This document shows, piece after piece, positions 8,917-17,111 of a stretch of 64,000 nucleotides of DNA. The notes under the pieces were generated by a model. That model made no database searches, was not told where the DNA came from, and saw only the letters and a program-made list of their open reading frames with translations. Both the position numbers and the translations under genes were made by a program. The stretch is from Paraburkholderia sejongensis (GTDB taxonomy: Bacteria; Pseudomonadota; Gammaproteobacteria; Burkholderiales; Burkholderiaceae), in NCBI RefSeq assembly GCF_020880815.1, contig NZ_JAJITD010000026.1, positions 1 to 64,000 of the forward strand, given 5' to 3'. Positions within the stretch are counted from its first letter, which is position 1; each line of letters starts with the position of its first letter.

Positions 8917-10380
8917 CTACGGCCGCAGCGTAGCCCGATGCGAGTCGACCTTAATGGTTTCGAACGGGTTCGCAACAAGGTATTGATACGAGACTAGATC
9001 GTCGAAGCACTTTCTCAGTGTTTGGAGCGCTTTTCCCCGGCTCTCATACGACAGCGGTCCACGGAAGGGACGCCACAACGGTTCATCGCGCGAGCACCGC
9101 CCCATCATCACCCAGACGGATCGCGGTTGAGGATCCACGGCAAACTCATTGATGTATTCGCCAGCATCCATGACATCAATGCTCGACAGCGGCTTTCTTT
9201 TCGCAATAAGGGCCCACAACAGCAAACGTTCTACCTCGTTTCGATATCTGTTCCTGGTGGTTGGGTTCTCGTAAAGAGACAACCAATGCTCCAGGGCAGA
9301 TCGATCGTCGTGAACGCCAAGAGGAGGCTTGGCAGCGCCACGGTTCGATCCCACAGAGCCGGACAGATGCGGAGGTGGTGAAAGGCGAGAAAGGGGAACC
9401 GGCCTGTGAAGGCGCTGCTGCTGCTCAGCGAGGTACGACAGGCGCGGATCTACGCGCGGCTTAACGATGCGGCGGCTTACTCTTGCCACGCTATTCGCGC
9501 TCGCCAAGCGGCTTGCGAACTCCATGTTCAGACAGCCCACGAGCATTTCAAGGCGCGATTCACTGTCCGGATCCAGCGCGTCGAGATGCATCTCCACGAA
9601 TATACCCCCCGGTCGGCCGCGCTTCCCGGGCGCTCGCCGCACCTTGGCAAGGAATTCTGAGGCTTCGATTCCCATAAGGCGAGCGAGCATACGTTGCGGG
9701 CTCAGTTGCGGTACTAGCCTCCGAGCGGCTATGGCCTCTTTGCGAATAGCCTCAACCCCTCGCACAGCAACTAAGTCCGCAATGGCGCGCCCCATTTCGA
9801 AGGTCAGGCAATCCGCCGGGAGCACAGCCTTTAACTCATTGGGTAAATTGGCCACGGCAGAGGCCGATACGATTCGCGAATGCGCGATGCCCATCACCTC
9901 GGCAGCTTCGCGCGTCGTCGCCCACGTTTTCAGCCGAAGGCCTTCGAGATAGCGCCCGTACAGCGCCACGGGGCTGTCCGTCTTATATGTTCCACGAAAG
10001 CCGGAAACGCGATGGGTACCGCATAAATGTGCCAAGATTTCAGAACGCGACTTCCCAGCCGGATCAATAAGTGCAGCACGACTCACTAGACAAGCAATAC
10101 CGTTCTTGTTCCGCGCTCGAACAAGTTGGCGTGCTGTCTCGTGCAATATGCCAACGTCGGAAAATAGCGCCAAAATCTCGGGAGGAAACGCCGAAACAGC
10201 TAGCGCTTGTTGAATTTGTGCCCGCCGGACACGGGGGCCCAAGCTCGTTAGTCTCTCTGCTGCCTCTGCTTGGCTTCCCCACTTTAGCCCGAGCCCAGCA
10301 CGATACAGAGCCGCCAGCGCCAGCGGGTCGTCGCGTAGGCTGTTGGTCCTGCTATTCGCCACGTTACTCATTTCGGTCAT
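8917..10380 (-). CDS. ParB-like duplicated HTH region joined to a truncated tyrosine-recombinase core-binding domain
   Basis: A 487-residue protein with two recognisable halves. Residues about 20-260 contain two similar blocks, each of the form LYRxGLxLKW-xxxAAExL-I-FP-EILAL: one starts near ALYRAGLGLKWGSQAEAAER, the other near YGRYLEGLRLKTWATTREA. Their helical, DNA-binding character recalls the HTH region of ParB/KorB-type proteins, but I cannot assign a family by eye. Residues about 375-480 match integrase core-binding domains (LEHWLSLYENPTTRNRYRNE, SVWVMMGRCSRDEPLWRPF, LVSYQYLVANPFETIKV). The catalytic domain with its R-H-R-Y residues is missing: the frame closes at 8917 near IS debris. 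Probably a truncated remnant; DNA binding without strand transfer is conceivable. It is divergent from the pilus operon. Confidence 0.6.
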   Translation of the reverse strand: MTEMSNVANSRTNSLRDDPLALAALYRAGLGLKWGSQAEAAERLTSLGPRVRRAQIQQALAVSAFPPEILALFSDVGILHETARQLVRARNKNGIACLVSRAALIDPAGKSRSEILAHLCGTHRVSGFRGTYKTDSPVALYGRYLEGLRLKTWATTREAAEVMGIAHSRIVSASAVANLPNELKAVLPADCLTFEMGRAIADLVAVRGVEAIRKEAIAARRLVPQLSPQRMLARLMGIEASEFLAKVRRAPGKRGRPGGIFVEMHLDALDPDSESRLEMLVGCLNMEFASRLASANSVARVSRRIVKPRVDPRLSYLAEQQQRLHRPVPLSRLSPPPHLSGSVGSNRGAAKPPLGVHDDRSALEHWLSLYENPTTRNRYRNEVERLLLWALIAKRKPLSSIDVMDAGEYINEFAVDPQPRSVWVMMGRCSRDEPLWRPFRGPLSYESRGKALQTLRKCFDDLVSYQYLVANPFETIKVDSHRATLRP

Positions 10381-11192
10381 TCAATCTCACGATTCGGTCA
10401 GTGCACGCAACTTCAGCCTCCTCACAAAGAGAAGCCAAGACCTGCGCCAATCCGTTGCTTTTCGTTTAACGGTTTCAATCATATTATCGACGCTCGTGGC
10501 TCGATCAAGACCACGTGCCTGCGCAAGAGGACTTCTAGCGACTCTAAAACGCTACAGTTTCGCGACGGGCGTTCGCCGATGCATCCGAACAAGCTGCGTT
10601 GGCGGGAAATCGACTGGGGACAATGTCCTCAGCGAAGGCGACCTTCGCCACGTCGTTCGCTCTGAGAGCACGACGGCTTTAACACGCGCGTTGAAATTGG
10701 GAATGACCGAGACTTGGGCTTCGACGTGCCGCGCGCAAAGATCTAGGGCGGATGGAGTTTGCGGAGGCCGGCCGACGGCTAGGGACCGACGTTCGTTCGG
10801 TACTACGCGAACGAGAGAGGTCTTGGAAGGGATCAAAGCGACCTTGAAGATGAAGCGATTCCTGATCGCGTACACGTATAACGCATTTTTCAATGTGCGC
10901 GGCTAAGCCATTGATTATGCGCGCGTCGTAAGTGTATCGTTTATCGACCAACCGAGTAACCGATACATTACGTGTACGTGCAGTAGCACAACGTCGCAGT
11001 TGCGGCATTCGAAAAGACTATCTAAAACGATGGTCTTTCCGCGGTTGGATCCGTAACGCGTTACACGCCGCGAATTCAACCGGATCGGAAAGCAAAAGCG
11101 GCGAACATAAAAGGCGGCTAAAACCGTGTGCCTTTTGCCGCAAATCGCATGTTAGAAATTGCTTCAATGGTAGCCATTCATCAAGGGTTGCC
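10381..11192. other. Long intergenic region upstream of the pilus/VirB operon
   Basis: No convincing gene: the open frames are arginine-rich and match nothing I recognise. Visible structure: an imperfect inverted repeat GTGTATCG/CGATACAT around 10931-10972 and a perfect palindrome GTAACGCGTTAC at 11053-11064. Divergent transcription units begin on either side, so the operon promoter and its control sites should lie here. Confidence 0.5.
11051..11067. promoter_or_regulatory. Candidate operator CCGTAACGCGTTACACG (copy 1)
   Basis: Contains a 12-bp perfect palindrome about 130 bp before the VirB8-like start. The same 17-mer, one base different, occurs at 47949-47965 before the methyltransferase unit. 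Two near-identical palindromes in two leader regions suggest one shared DNA-binding protein. Confidence 0.45.
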
Positions 11193-11903
11193 ATGCGCAT
11201 TTTCAGGAACAAGCGGCAGGCCGCGCTATCCACGGCCCCCGGCATGTATGCCGAGGAAGATCCATCGAAAGTCATCTTCGAAACGAGCACGCGGCTCAAG
11301 GTCGAGAGCAACCGCTGGATGCTTATCGCCTTCGCTTGCGCTGCGGTCGCTGCCGGTGCCGTGTGGACCCGGCAGCCGCCGCCGTCCGTGACGCGCGTGG
11401 TCGGGGTATCGGCCGACGTAAGCGGTCATCCGGTGGTGACCGAACTCGTCGCCTACAAGCCCGATTCCCAGGCGCTGCGCACAAGCATGCGCGACATGGC
11501 CGTGCGGTGGTTCACGATCGAGCCGGTGCTGACCGACAGCCTTCAGACGTCGCGTATGTCGCTGAACATCAACTCGGTGAAGGCCCAGATGATCGGCGCC
11601 GCCTCTGACCAGTTCAAAAGCTGGCTGCGCGACGACGCTCCTTTTCAGCAGATCTCGGCAAATCCCAAGTTGATCCGCGAAGTGAACGTGCGCAACATCG
11701 CGCTGCTGGAGGACCAGACGGTCCTCGTTGAATTCACAACGACCACCTCCCAGGCTGGTGCTTCCGGCAAGCCCGACGTCAAGTCGTACGCGCTGACGCT
11801 GCGCTACCAGATCGTCGCGCCAACCGCTGACGCGGCACTCACCGCCAATCCCTTCGGCATCTACATTCCGTTCTTCCGCGTTGAGCGGACCGGTGGAGCT
11901 TGA
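11193..11903 (+). CDS. virB8: VirB8-like type IV secretion inner-membrane protein
   Basis: 236 residues starting at the ATG at 11193 (MRIFRNKRQAA); the open frame extends upstream but without coding character. A cytoplasmic N-terminus of about 35 residues is followed by one membrane anchor (about 36-55, WMLIAFACAAVAAGAVW) and a periplasmic NTF2-like domain with PVVTELVAYKPDSQ, MRDMAVRWFTIEP and YALTLRYQIV. VirB8/TrbF proteins nucleate the secretion channel and contact VirB9 and VirB10, whose homologues follow immediately. It is the first gene of the operon and overlaps the start region of the next. Confidence 0.75.
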   Translation: MRIFRNKRQAALSTAPGMYAEEDPSKVIFETSTRLKVESNRWMLIAFACAAVAAGAVWTRQPPPSVTRVVGVSADVSGHPVVTELVAYKPDSQALRTSMRDMAVRWFTIEPVLTDSLQTSRMSLNINSVKAQMIGAASDQFKSWLRDDAPFQQISANPKLIREVNVRNIALLEDQTVLVEFTTTTSQAGASGKPDVKSYALTLRYQIVAPTADAALTANPFGIYIPFFRVERTGGA

Positions 11904-11908
11904 CCAGC

Positions 11909-12781
11909 ATGACCTTCCCATATCAGAGGCCGGCGCTCGGCCTTCTTGTCGTGCTCGCGGCTGCGGCATTGCCGATCGCGAACGCCAAACAGCCGACCAA
12001 TGGTTCGTTCAACGCCGCGATGATTGCGGGCGACCCCATGAGCCCGGTCAATCCGTTCAACGGCGGCTCCGATCCGCTCACGATGCCGGGCGACGCCCGC
12101 ATCGGCGTCTTCCCGTACAGCCGCGACCAGATTTTTCGCGTGCTGACTGCGCCGCTCAAACTCACGACCATCGAGCTTGAGCCCGGCGAAAAGCTGATCG
12201 CCGATCCGGCGATGGGCGACAGCATCCAGTGGGAAGTCGACGACGACAAGATGAACCACGTGTTCATCAAGCCGCACAAGGCTGACATCGTCAACACGCT
12301 GCACCTGACGACGAACCGGCGTGAGTACGACTTCACACTGATCGCGTCGCCGGCTGGCGGGTTCTTCTATCAGACCGTGCGCTTCCAGTATCCACACGCC
12401 CCGATGGTTCGGGCGAACTTGCGCGACGAAGGCAATGGAGCAGGGCTGGGCGCCGCGAATGGTGAGCGCGGCGGCGATTCGGGCGCGATTAGCGTTGCGC
12501 CCGACAAGCTCAACTGGGATTACTCGGTGGACGGTAGCGCCGAATTCAAGCCGGAAGTCGTATTTGATGACGGTCACTCGATCTGGATGCGGATGCCCGC
12601 CAAAGCGCAGTCGTGGCCGGTGCCGATGTACAAGGATCACGGCGATCGCGTCGTCGGCAACTTCATCCGCCGCGGTGATTTCCTGGTCTTCCAGCGTCTC
12701 GCTGACGAGATCGTCCTCGTTTCCGGCAAGGATGAGGTGACGGTGACGCGTGGGCGCCGGCGCGTGTTCGGAGTGTTCTGA
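11909..12781 (+). CDS. virB9: VirB9/TrbG-like outer-membrane core protein
   Basis: About 290 residues with a Sec signal peptide (ALGLLVVLAAAALPIANAKQ). The VirB9/CagX layout is clear: an N-terminal beta domain with DARIGVFPYSRDQIFRVLTA, LEPGEKLIADPAMGDSIQW and MNHVFIKPHKADIVNTLHL, and a C-terminal domain with LNWDYSVDG, FKPEVVFDDGHSIWMRMP and VVGNFIRRGDFLVFQRL. It forms the outer-membrane core complex with the VirB10 homologue that follows 2 bp later. An upstream TTG at 11900 is an alternative start; I prefer the ATG at 11909. Confidence 0.82.
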   Translation: MTFPYQRPALGLLVVLAAAALPIANAKQPTNGSFNAAMIAGDPMSPVNPFNGGSDPLTMPGDARIGVFPYSRDQIFRVLTAPLKLTTIELEPGEKLIADPAMGDSIQWEVDDDKMNHVFIKPHKADIVNTLHLTTNRREYDFTLIASPAGGFFYQTVRFQYPHAPMVRANLRDEGNGAGLGAANGERGGDSGAISVAPDKLNWDYSVDGSAEFKPEVVFDDGHSIWMRMPAKAQSWPVPMYKDHGDRVVGNFIRRGDFLVFQRLADEIVLVSGKDEVTVTRGRRRVFGVF

Positions 12782-12783
12782 TC

Positions 12784-14043
12784 GTGGCCAAAAAGACCGA
12801 ACAGGCGACGCCCAACGCCGAGCAGGCCGCGATCGTCAAAGGAAAGACGCCCCGCAATGCCATCATGAGCATTGGCCTGCTGGCGGCCCTGATTATCGGC
12901 GCGCTCGGTTTTTACTACGAGCTGAAGGCGAGCGATCAGGCGGCGGAAGAAGCGCGGCTAAAGAAAGCGTCGGCCCTCAAAAGCAGCACCGAGATACCGG
13001 CTGCAGGCACTTCCGACATCGACAGGATGATCAGGCAGCAGCAGGACGCGGCCGCATCTGAGCCGGCCGCGCGAGCCGCGTCCGATGCCGCCGCGGCGCA
13101 GCGTCCGACTGTGAAGCCGATGCTCACGGGCAATGATTTCCAGCGCGAGGTCGGATCGGGCGGTGAAGATACCGCCGCACTTGCTGCGAGCAACAAGCAG
13201 GACGCCATCTATACGTCGTCAGTTTTCAAGCAGTCCGGTGCGTCGCGTAGTTCGAACCAGTCTGCAACGGCAACACCGGCGGGCGTTCCGTCTCTGGATG
13301 ATTTTCGGGCCGCTCGCGCTGCCGCAACGTCGGGCGTGCAGAACCCGGCCGACGCGTTGGCGCTCGCGCTGGGCAAACAGGGGCAGGCGCCTGAAGACCG
13401 TGACAAGGCGTTCCTGAAAGAAACGGCGGGGCAGGGCGGTATCGAGCGCACCACCTTCAACGGACAGGCTGGCGGCTGCACGCTCACACCTCCCCACCAC
13501 ATTCACGTGAAAACTGTCGAAGGCCTGAACTCGGACAAGCCCGGCCGTGTGGCGCTGATGGTCGACCAGGACGTCTATGACAGCGTGCGTGGCGACTGCC
13601 TGATGATCCCGAAGGGTTCGTTCATCAACGGCGCGTACAGCGCCGACATCAAGGTCGGACAGGAGCGGCTGCTTGTCGCGTCGACCAGTCTGCGGCTGCC
13701 CAACGGCAAGAGCGTGCCGATGAACGGCATGCAGGGTGCGGATCAGAATGGCGCCGCTGGCTTTTCCGGCGACGTCAATAACCACTTCCTGGCGATCTTT
13801 GGCGCGGGCTTTATTACCGCAGTTCTGCTGAAGAGCTTCGACAATGGATCGACTACCTCGACGACGGCAAGCCCGATCGGAATAACGACCACCGGAAGCA
13901 CCGCGGGGCAGGTGGCTGCGACGACCGCGCAGGCCGTGCTCCAACGCAACCAGAACATCCCGCCGACGATCACGGTGCCGCCCGGGCAGCAGTTTCTTGT
14001 CCAGGTGACGCAGGACATCGTCATGGAGCCGTACCATGACTAG
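12784..14043 (+). CDS. virB10: VirB10/TrbI-like channel protein
   Basis: 419 residues from a GTG at 12784. A short cytoplasmic N-terminus, one membrane helix (about 25-45, AIMSIGLLAALIIGALGFYY), an Ala/Gln/Asp-rich periplasmic linker (about 46-215), then the TrbI beta-barrel domain: VEGLNSDKPGRVALMVDQDV, DCLMIPKGSFINGAYSADIK, QERLLVASTSLRLPNGKSV, and a C-terminus with PPGQQFLVQVTQDIVMEPY. VirB10 spans both membranes and gates the secretion channel. It overlaps the next gene by 8 bp. No VirB4-type ATPase or coupling protein is in the window. Confidence 0.85.
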   Translation: MAKKTEQATPNAEQAAIVKGKTPRNAIMSIGLLAALIIGALGFYYELKASDQAAEEARLKKASALKSSTEIPAAGTSDIDRMIRQQQDAAASEPAARAASDAAAAQRPTVKPMLTGNDFQREVGSGGEDTAALAASNKQDAIYTSSVFKQSGASRSSNQSATATPAGVPSLDDFRAARAAATSGVQNPADALALALGKQGQAPEDRDKAFLKETAGQGGIERTTFNGQAGGCTLTPPHHIHVKTVEGLNSDKPGRVALMVDQDVYDSVRGDCLMIPKGSFINGAYSADIKVGQERLLVASTSLRLPNGKSVPMNGMQGADQNGAAGFSGDVNNHFLAIFGAGFITAVLLKSFDNGSTTSTTASPIGITTTGSTAGQVAATTAQAVLQRNQNIPPTITVPPGQQFLVQVTQDIVMEPYHD

Positions 14044-14842
14044 GCGGGCCATTGCTGCGCTGCTGATGACGGCCGCGTGCTCGTCGGCGGGCGCTGCGGT
14101 GATCGACACTGTGATCAGCCCAACGCGCTTTGTCGTTGAGGAAAACGGCGAGCGCTCGGTGCTGGAGCTACCCGGCACACCCGTGTACGCCTGCGGCTTG
14201 CAGCGCTTCCTGTCGTGGGCGCTACCACTGAAAGGGCAGAGCATCACCCCAGGGTCGCGCGGCTTCGCATCTGTGCTCGTTGATGGCGCGCCGGAAAGCC
14301 TGCAGGGGCTACTGGTGCGCAATGGCTGGCTGCAGCCGGCAGCGCTTGACGATGACGCGCAGGCTGCATTGACCGAGCGCCGCGGTGGGTGGGCCTGTGC
14401 GGCCGCGCACACACCCTTCGACGTCATGCATACGAGCGTCGACGCAAAGATTCTCGCGGGCGTCGCGCTCAACGAGTCCGCCTATAACGGTCGGGCATGG
14501 CCGTGGACGCTCAACGTCGCAGGCCGAGGCTTCTTCTTTCGCACGCGGGATGATGCGTACAAGGCGATCCGTTTTCTCATCTCCGATGGTCGGTGCGATT
14601 TTGACGTGGGCCTGATGCAGGTGAACTGGTGCTACCACCGGCAGCGTTTTGCGTCGCCGTGGGAAGCGCTCGCGCCCGCAACCAATATCCGCGTCGCCGA
14701 AGACATCCTCAACGAGAACTATCGCAAGACGAAGTCGGCCGTCAAAGCAGTCGCGTATTACCACAGCGCCAATCCGCAGCCCGGCCGCGAGTATCTCGCG
14801 CGCTTCATCCAGCATCTCTCCCAAATTGACCGCGGTCTATGA
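14036..14842 (+). CDS. Exported lytic transglycosylase-like protein with extra N-terminal domain
   Basis: 268 residues. A signal peptide (AIAALLMTAACSSAGAA) precedes a domain of about 115 residues with IDTVISPTRFVVEENGER and VDGAPESLQGLLVRNGWLQP that vaguely recalls the SNase/OB fold. The C-terminal half looks like an SLT-type transglycosylase: catalytic Glu candidate in ALNESAYNG (about residue 147), then RCDFDVGLMQVNWCYH and AEDILNENYRKTKSAVKAVAYYHS. Such enzymes open peptidoglycan for the secretion/pilus complex. The two-domain layout is unusual; a single-domain transglycosylase is encoded two genes downstream. Confidence 0.65.
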   Translation: MTRRAIAALLMTAACSSAGAAVIDTVISPTRFVVEENGERSVLELPGTPVYACGLQRFLSWALPLKGQSITPGSRGFASVLVDGAPESLQGLLVRNGWLQPAALDDDAQAALTERRGGWACAAAHTPFDVMHTSVDAKILAGVALNESAYNGRAWPWTLNVAGRGFFFRTRDDAYKAIRFLISDGRCDFDVGLMQVNWCYHRQRFASPWEALAPATNIRVAEDILNENYRKTKSAVKAVAYYHSANPQPGREYLARFIQHLSQIDRGL

Positions 14843-16074
14843 AGCAAACGCTAACCCTTATCGCGCTGGCAGTCTTCTCGTTGTCAGCCCCCGCCGCGAG
14901 CACCGATCCGCTCGATTTCGACTATCAGGTCAACGGCAACATGACCGAACGGCCTGCACTGATCTTCAACGACGGAACGGACACGTACCTGCAGCCGCGG
15001 GCGGGGCAGACCCTGAAGGTGGAAGGTGGTCATCCAGAAGGCCCGTACATCGTCGTGTCCGGGACGCCGGAAATGATCTCGTATTCGGTTGGCGGCTCGA
15101 GCGCTACAGCGCGATGGAAAAAAGCCAACACCTTTACAGCCGAGGCGAGCAATCGAAGCGGCGACATGCCTCCCGGGTTCGCAGGATTTTCGAATCGTCT
15201 GGCGCTGATCGGACCGCGCCCCCGGCTGGAGACGACGCGTCCGATGAGCGCGACGCTGCCGCTCGCGCAGATGGTCAAGTCGCTGGTGCCGCAGGGCTGG
15301 ACAGGCTCCGCGCAGAAGGACGTCGATCTGACCGGTGCACAAAGTTTCGCCACGCGTGACGGCGAGAACTGGATGCAGTCGCTGGACCGGCTGCTCGCGG
15401 CGGTGGATCTGTATGCCGACGTCGATTTCAATGCGCACCACGTCACGCTGCGGCGGGCGGCCGTCAAATCAACCGGTGTGAACTATGTCGCGAGCGCTTC
15501 GCCAGCGGAAGCAGCAATCGCGACGGCGGGCCAGGAGGCAGCAAAAGCAGCGACTGACAATGACAAGCCGCAAGCGCAGGACGGTGGTCTCGCAGCGAAG
15601 TTTGGCGCGCTCGCGATTCGTGACGGCGACGACACGCATATCCAGATCCGCTTTGCACAAAGGCCTGCAAAAGTACTCGTCTTTCGGGACATGGAAGGGC
15701 ACTCGCTCAAGCCAAAATGGGACGACTCAAGCAACGTTGTGACGATCAACCGCGCTGAGCGGTTTGTCGTGTCCAACGGCTCGGATAGTGTTGAAGTGGC
15801 GCGCGTCGCAGGCCTCGTCTACGCGTTTGACGCGAAGAACAGCGCGGGCCTCGAAGCGGTGTTCGACAAGGAAGGCTCGACCTACTTCAAGTTCGCGGAC
15901 ACGGTTGGCAACGTGAAGGTGGCGGACGTAGCCCACATGGGATTGGGCGAGCAGAAGGGCCGCTTCTACAAGTTCAACGGCACCGCAGACCAGTTCATCG
16001 TGAATGCCGACGGCAATGTGGTGAACGTGACGCGCAAGCATGACGTGCGTTTCTTTGACCGGCCTAAGTCATGA
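14839..16074 (+). CDS. VirB9-fold/TcpQ-like pilus assembly protein
   Basis: 411 residues with a signal peptide (LTLIALAVFSLSAPAAS). Two stretches resemble the VirB9 C-terminal beta domain (LDFDYQVNGNMTERPALIFN and FAQRPAKVLVFRDMEGHSLK with FVVSNGSDSVEVAR). Between them lies a segment like the TcpQ/PilL C-terminal domain (MVKSLVPQGWTGSAQKDVDL, WMQSLDRLLAAVDLYADVDF). TcpQ proteins help place secretins in type IVB pilus systems. This is a second VirB9-like protein in one operon. It overlaps both neighbours by 4 bp (ATGA), which argues for translational coupling. Confidence 0.55.
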   Translation: MKQTLTLIALAVFSLSAPAASTDPLDFDYQVNGNMTERPALIFNDGTDTYLQPRAGQTLKVEGGHPEGPYIVVSGTPEMISYSVGGSSATARWKKANTFTAEASNRSGDMPPGFAGFSNRLALIGPRPRLETTRPMSATLPLAQMVKSLVPQGWTGSAQKDVDLTGAQSFATRDGENWMQSLDRLLAAVDLYADVDFNAHHVTLRRAAVKSTGVNYVASASPAEAAIATAGQEAAKAATDNDKPQAQDGGLAAKFGALAIRDGDDTHIQIRFAQRPAKVLVFRDMEGHSLKPKWDDSSNVVTINRAERFVVSNGSDSVEVARVAGLVYAFDAKNSAGLEAVFDKEGSTYFKFADTVGNVKVADVAHMGLGEQKGRFYKFNGTADQFIVNADGNVVNVTRKHDVRFFDRPKS

Positions 16075-16496
16075 GAGCGGGAGTCGTCGCCGCGGTCGGT
16101 GCGGCTTTACTAGGCGTGCAGCCCGCGTTCGCTGACTGTCTCGACGATGCCGCGCAGTTCCATCACGTCAACGTGGTGCTGGTGCGCGCGATCGCGCAGC
16201 AGGAGTCGGGAATGCGCACCGATGCGGTCAACCGCAACACCGATGGTTCCGAGGACATCGGCCTGATGCAGATCAATTCCTCGTGGTTGCCGAAGCTCAG
16301 ACGCTACGGCGTCACGCGGGAGTCGCTGTTTAACGCATGCGTCAACGGATACGTCGGCACATGGATTCTGGCGTCGAACATCAAACAGTTCGGGCCGACG
16401 TGGAAGGCGGTAGGTGCGTACAACGCCGTCTCGACGGGCAAACAACTCGTGTACGCGAATCACATTTATCGGCGCGTCGTGCGCGCGGCCCACTGA
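16071..16496 (+). CDS. Lytic transglycosylase (SLT, VirB1/PilT-type)
   Basis: 141 residues: signal peptide (VVAAVGAALLGVQPAFA), then a compact SLT domain with the catalytic Glu in AIAQQESGMRTDAVNRNTDG (about residue 46), the GLMQINSSWLPKLRRYGV motif and a C-terminal AYNAVSTGKQLVYANHIYRR. Length and motifs match the small periplasmic transglycosylases of conjugation and type IVB pilus systems, which nick peptidoglycan during assembly. The start overlaps the previous stop (ATGA). Confidence 0.88.
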   Translation: MRAGVVAAVGAALLGVQPAFADCLDDAAQFHHVNVVLVRAIAQQESGMRTDAVNRNTDGSEDIGLMQINSSWLPKLRRYGVTRESLFNACVNGYVGTWILASNIKQFGPTWKAVGAYNAVSTGKQLVYANHIYRRVVRAAH

Positions 16497-16501
16497 CTCT
16501 C

Positions 16502-17104
16502 ATGAAGCCAATGATCATTATGCCCACCCGTCGTCGCGCGTCGCGCATCGCGCAGATCTTCGCCTTTCTAACGCTGACGGGTTTCGCGAACGCTTCGTTC
16601 TCACAGTCGCATCTGTCACCGCCCGAAGGCGAAGGCTGGCAGATGCTTGGCGCAGCCGCGAGCGCCGCGCCGGCGGCAGCGCCCGTCGCTTCACTCGCAA
16701 TGGTGGCACCGAGTCCATCCGCGTCATCGACCTCTCTTGCCCGCACGCCAGCAGCGACACCGGCAGCGACGCCGGCAGTTGCGTCGACCGACGTTACGCC
16801 AGTCGTTCTGCCGGGCGCGAGCGCACCAGCGGGTCCCCATACGCTGACGCTCGCGATTACCCCGCAGGACATCAATCTGCGCAACGCACTTGACCGCTGG
16901 CTGCAGCAGCAAGGATGGCAACTTGCCTGGAAGATCGACGACGACCTGCCGCTCGAATTCAACGCGACGTTCAGCGGCGACTTCGATTCGGTGCTGACGC
17001 AGCTCATGCGTGCGACAAACCACATGCGCACCCCGACGCGGGTCTGTGTGCACACCAACAATGTCATTCGCGTGGTCGCCCGCGCGGCCAACTGCCAGGA
17101 TTAA
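16502..17104 (+). CDS. TcpQ/PilL-like exported pilus protein
   Basis: About 200 residues from the ATG at 16502; in-frame ATGs at 16511 and 16520 are alternatives. A signal sequence (AQIFAFLTLTGFANASFS) is followed by a long Ala/Pro/Ser/Thr linker and a C-terminal domain of about 75 residues (DINLRNALDRWLQQQGWQLA, LEFNATFSGDFDSVLTQLMR, VIRVV) typical of the TcpQ C-terminal domain that binds secretins. It lies 7 bp upstream of the secretin gene, in keeping with a secretin-partner role. Confidence 0.72.
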   Translation: MKPMIIMPTRRRASRIAQIFAFLTLTGFANASFSQSHLSPPEGEGWQMLGAAASAAPAAAPVASLAMVAPSPSASSTSLARTPAATPAATPAVASTDVTPVVLPGASAPAGPHTLTLAITPQDINLRNALDRWLQQQGWQLAWKIDDDLPLEFNATFSGDFDSVLTQLMRATNHMRTPTRVCVHTNNVIRVVARAANCQD

Positions 17105-17111
17105 TTCAACC

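Noticed and set aside
10343..10906. 187-residue plus-strand ORF between the chimera gene and the VirB8-like gene
   Set aside because: Composition is Arg/Ser/Thr-rich as in shadow frames, no ribosome binding site or family resemblance, and it overlaps the probable control region of the pilus operon.
10932..11192. Upstream extension of the VirB8-like frame
   Set aside because: The first 87 residues are Arg/Ser-rich and unlike VirB8 N-termini; the ATG at 11193 gives the normal short cytoplasmic segment before the membrane anchor.
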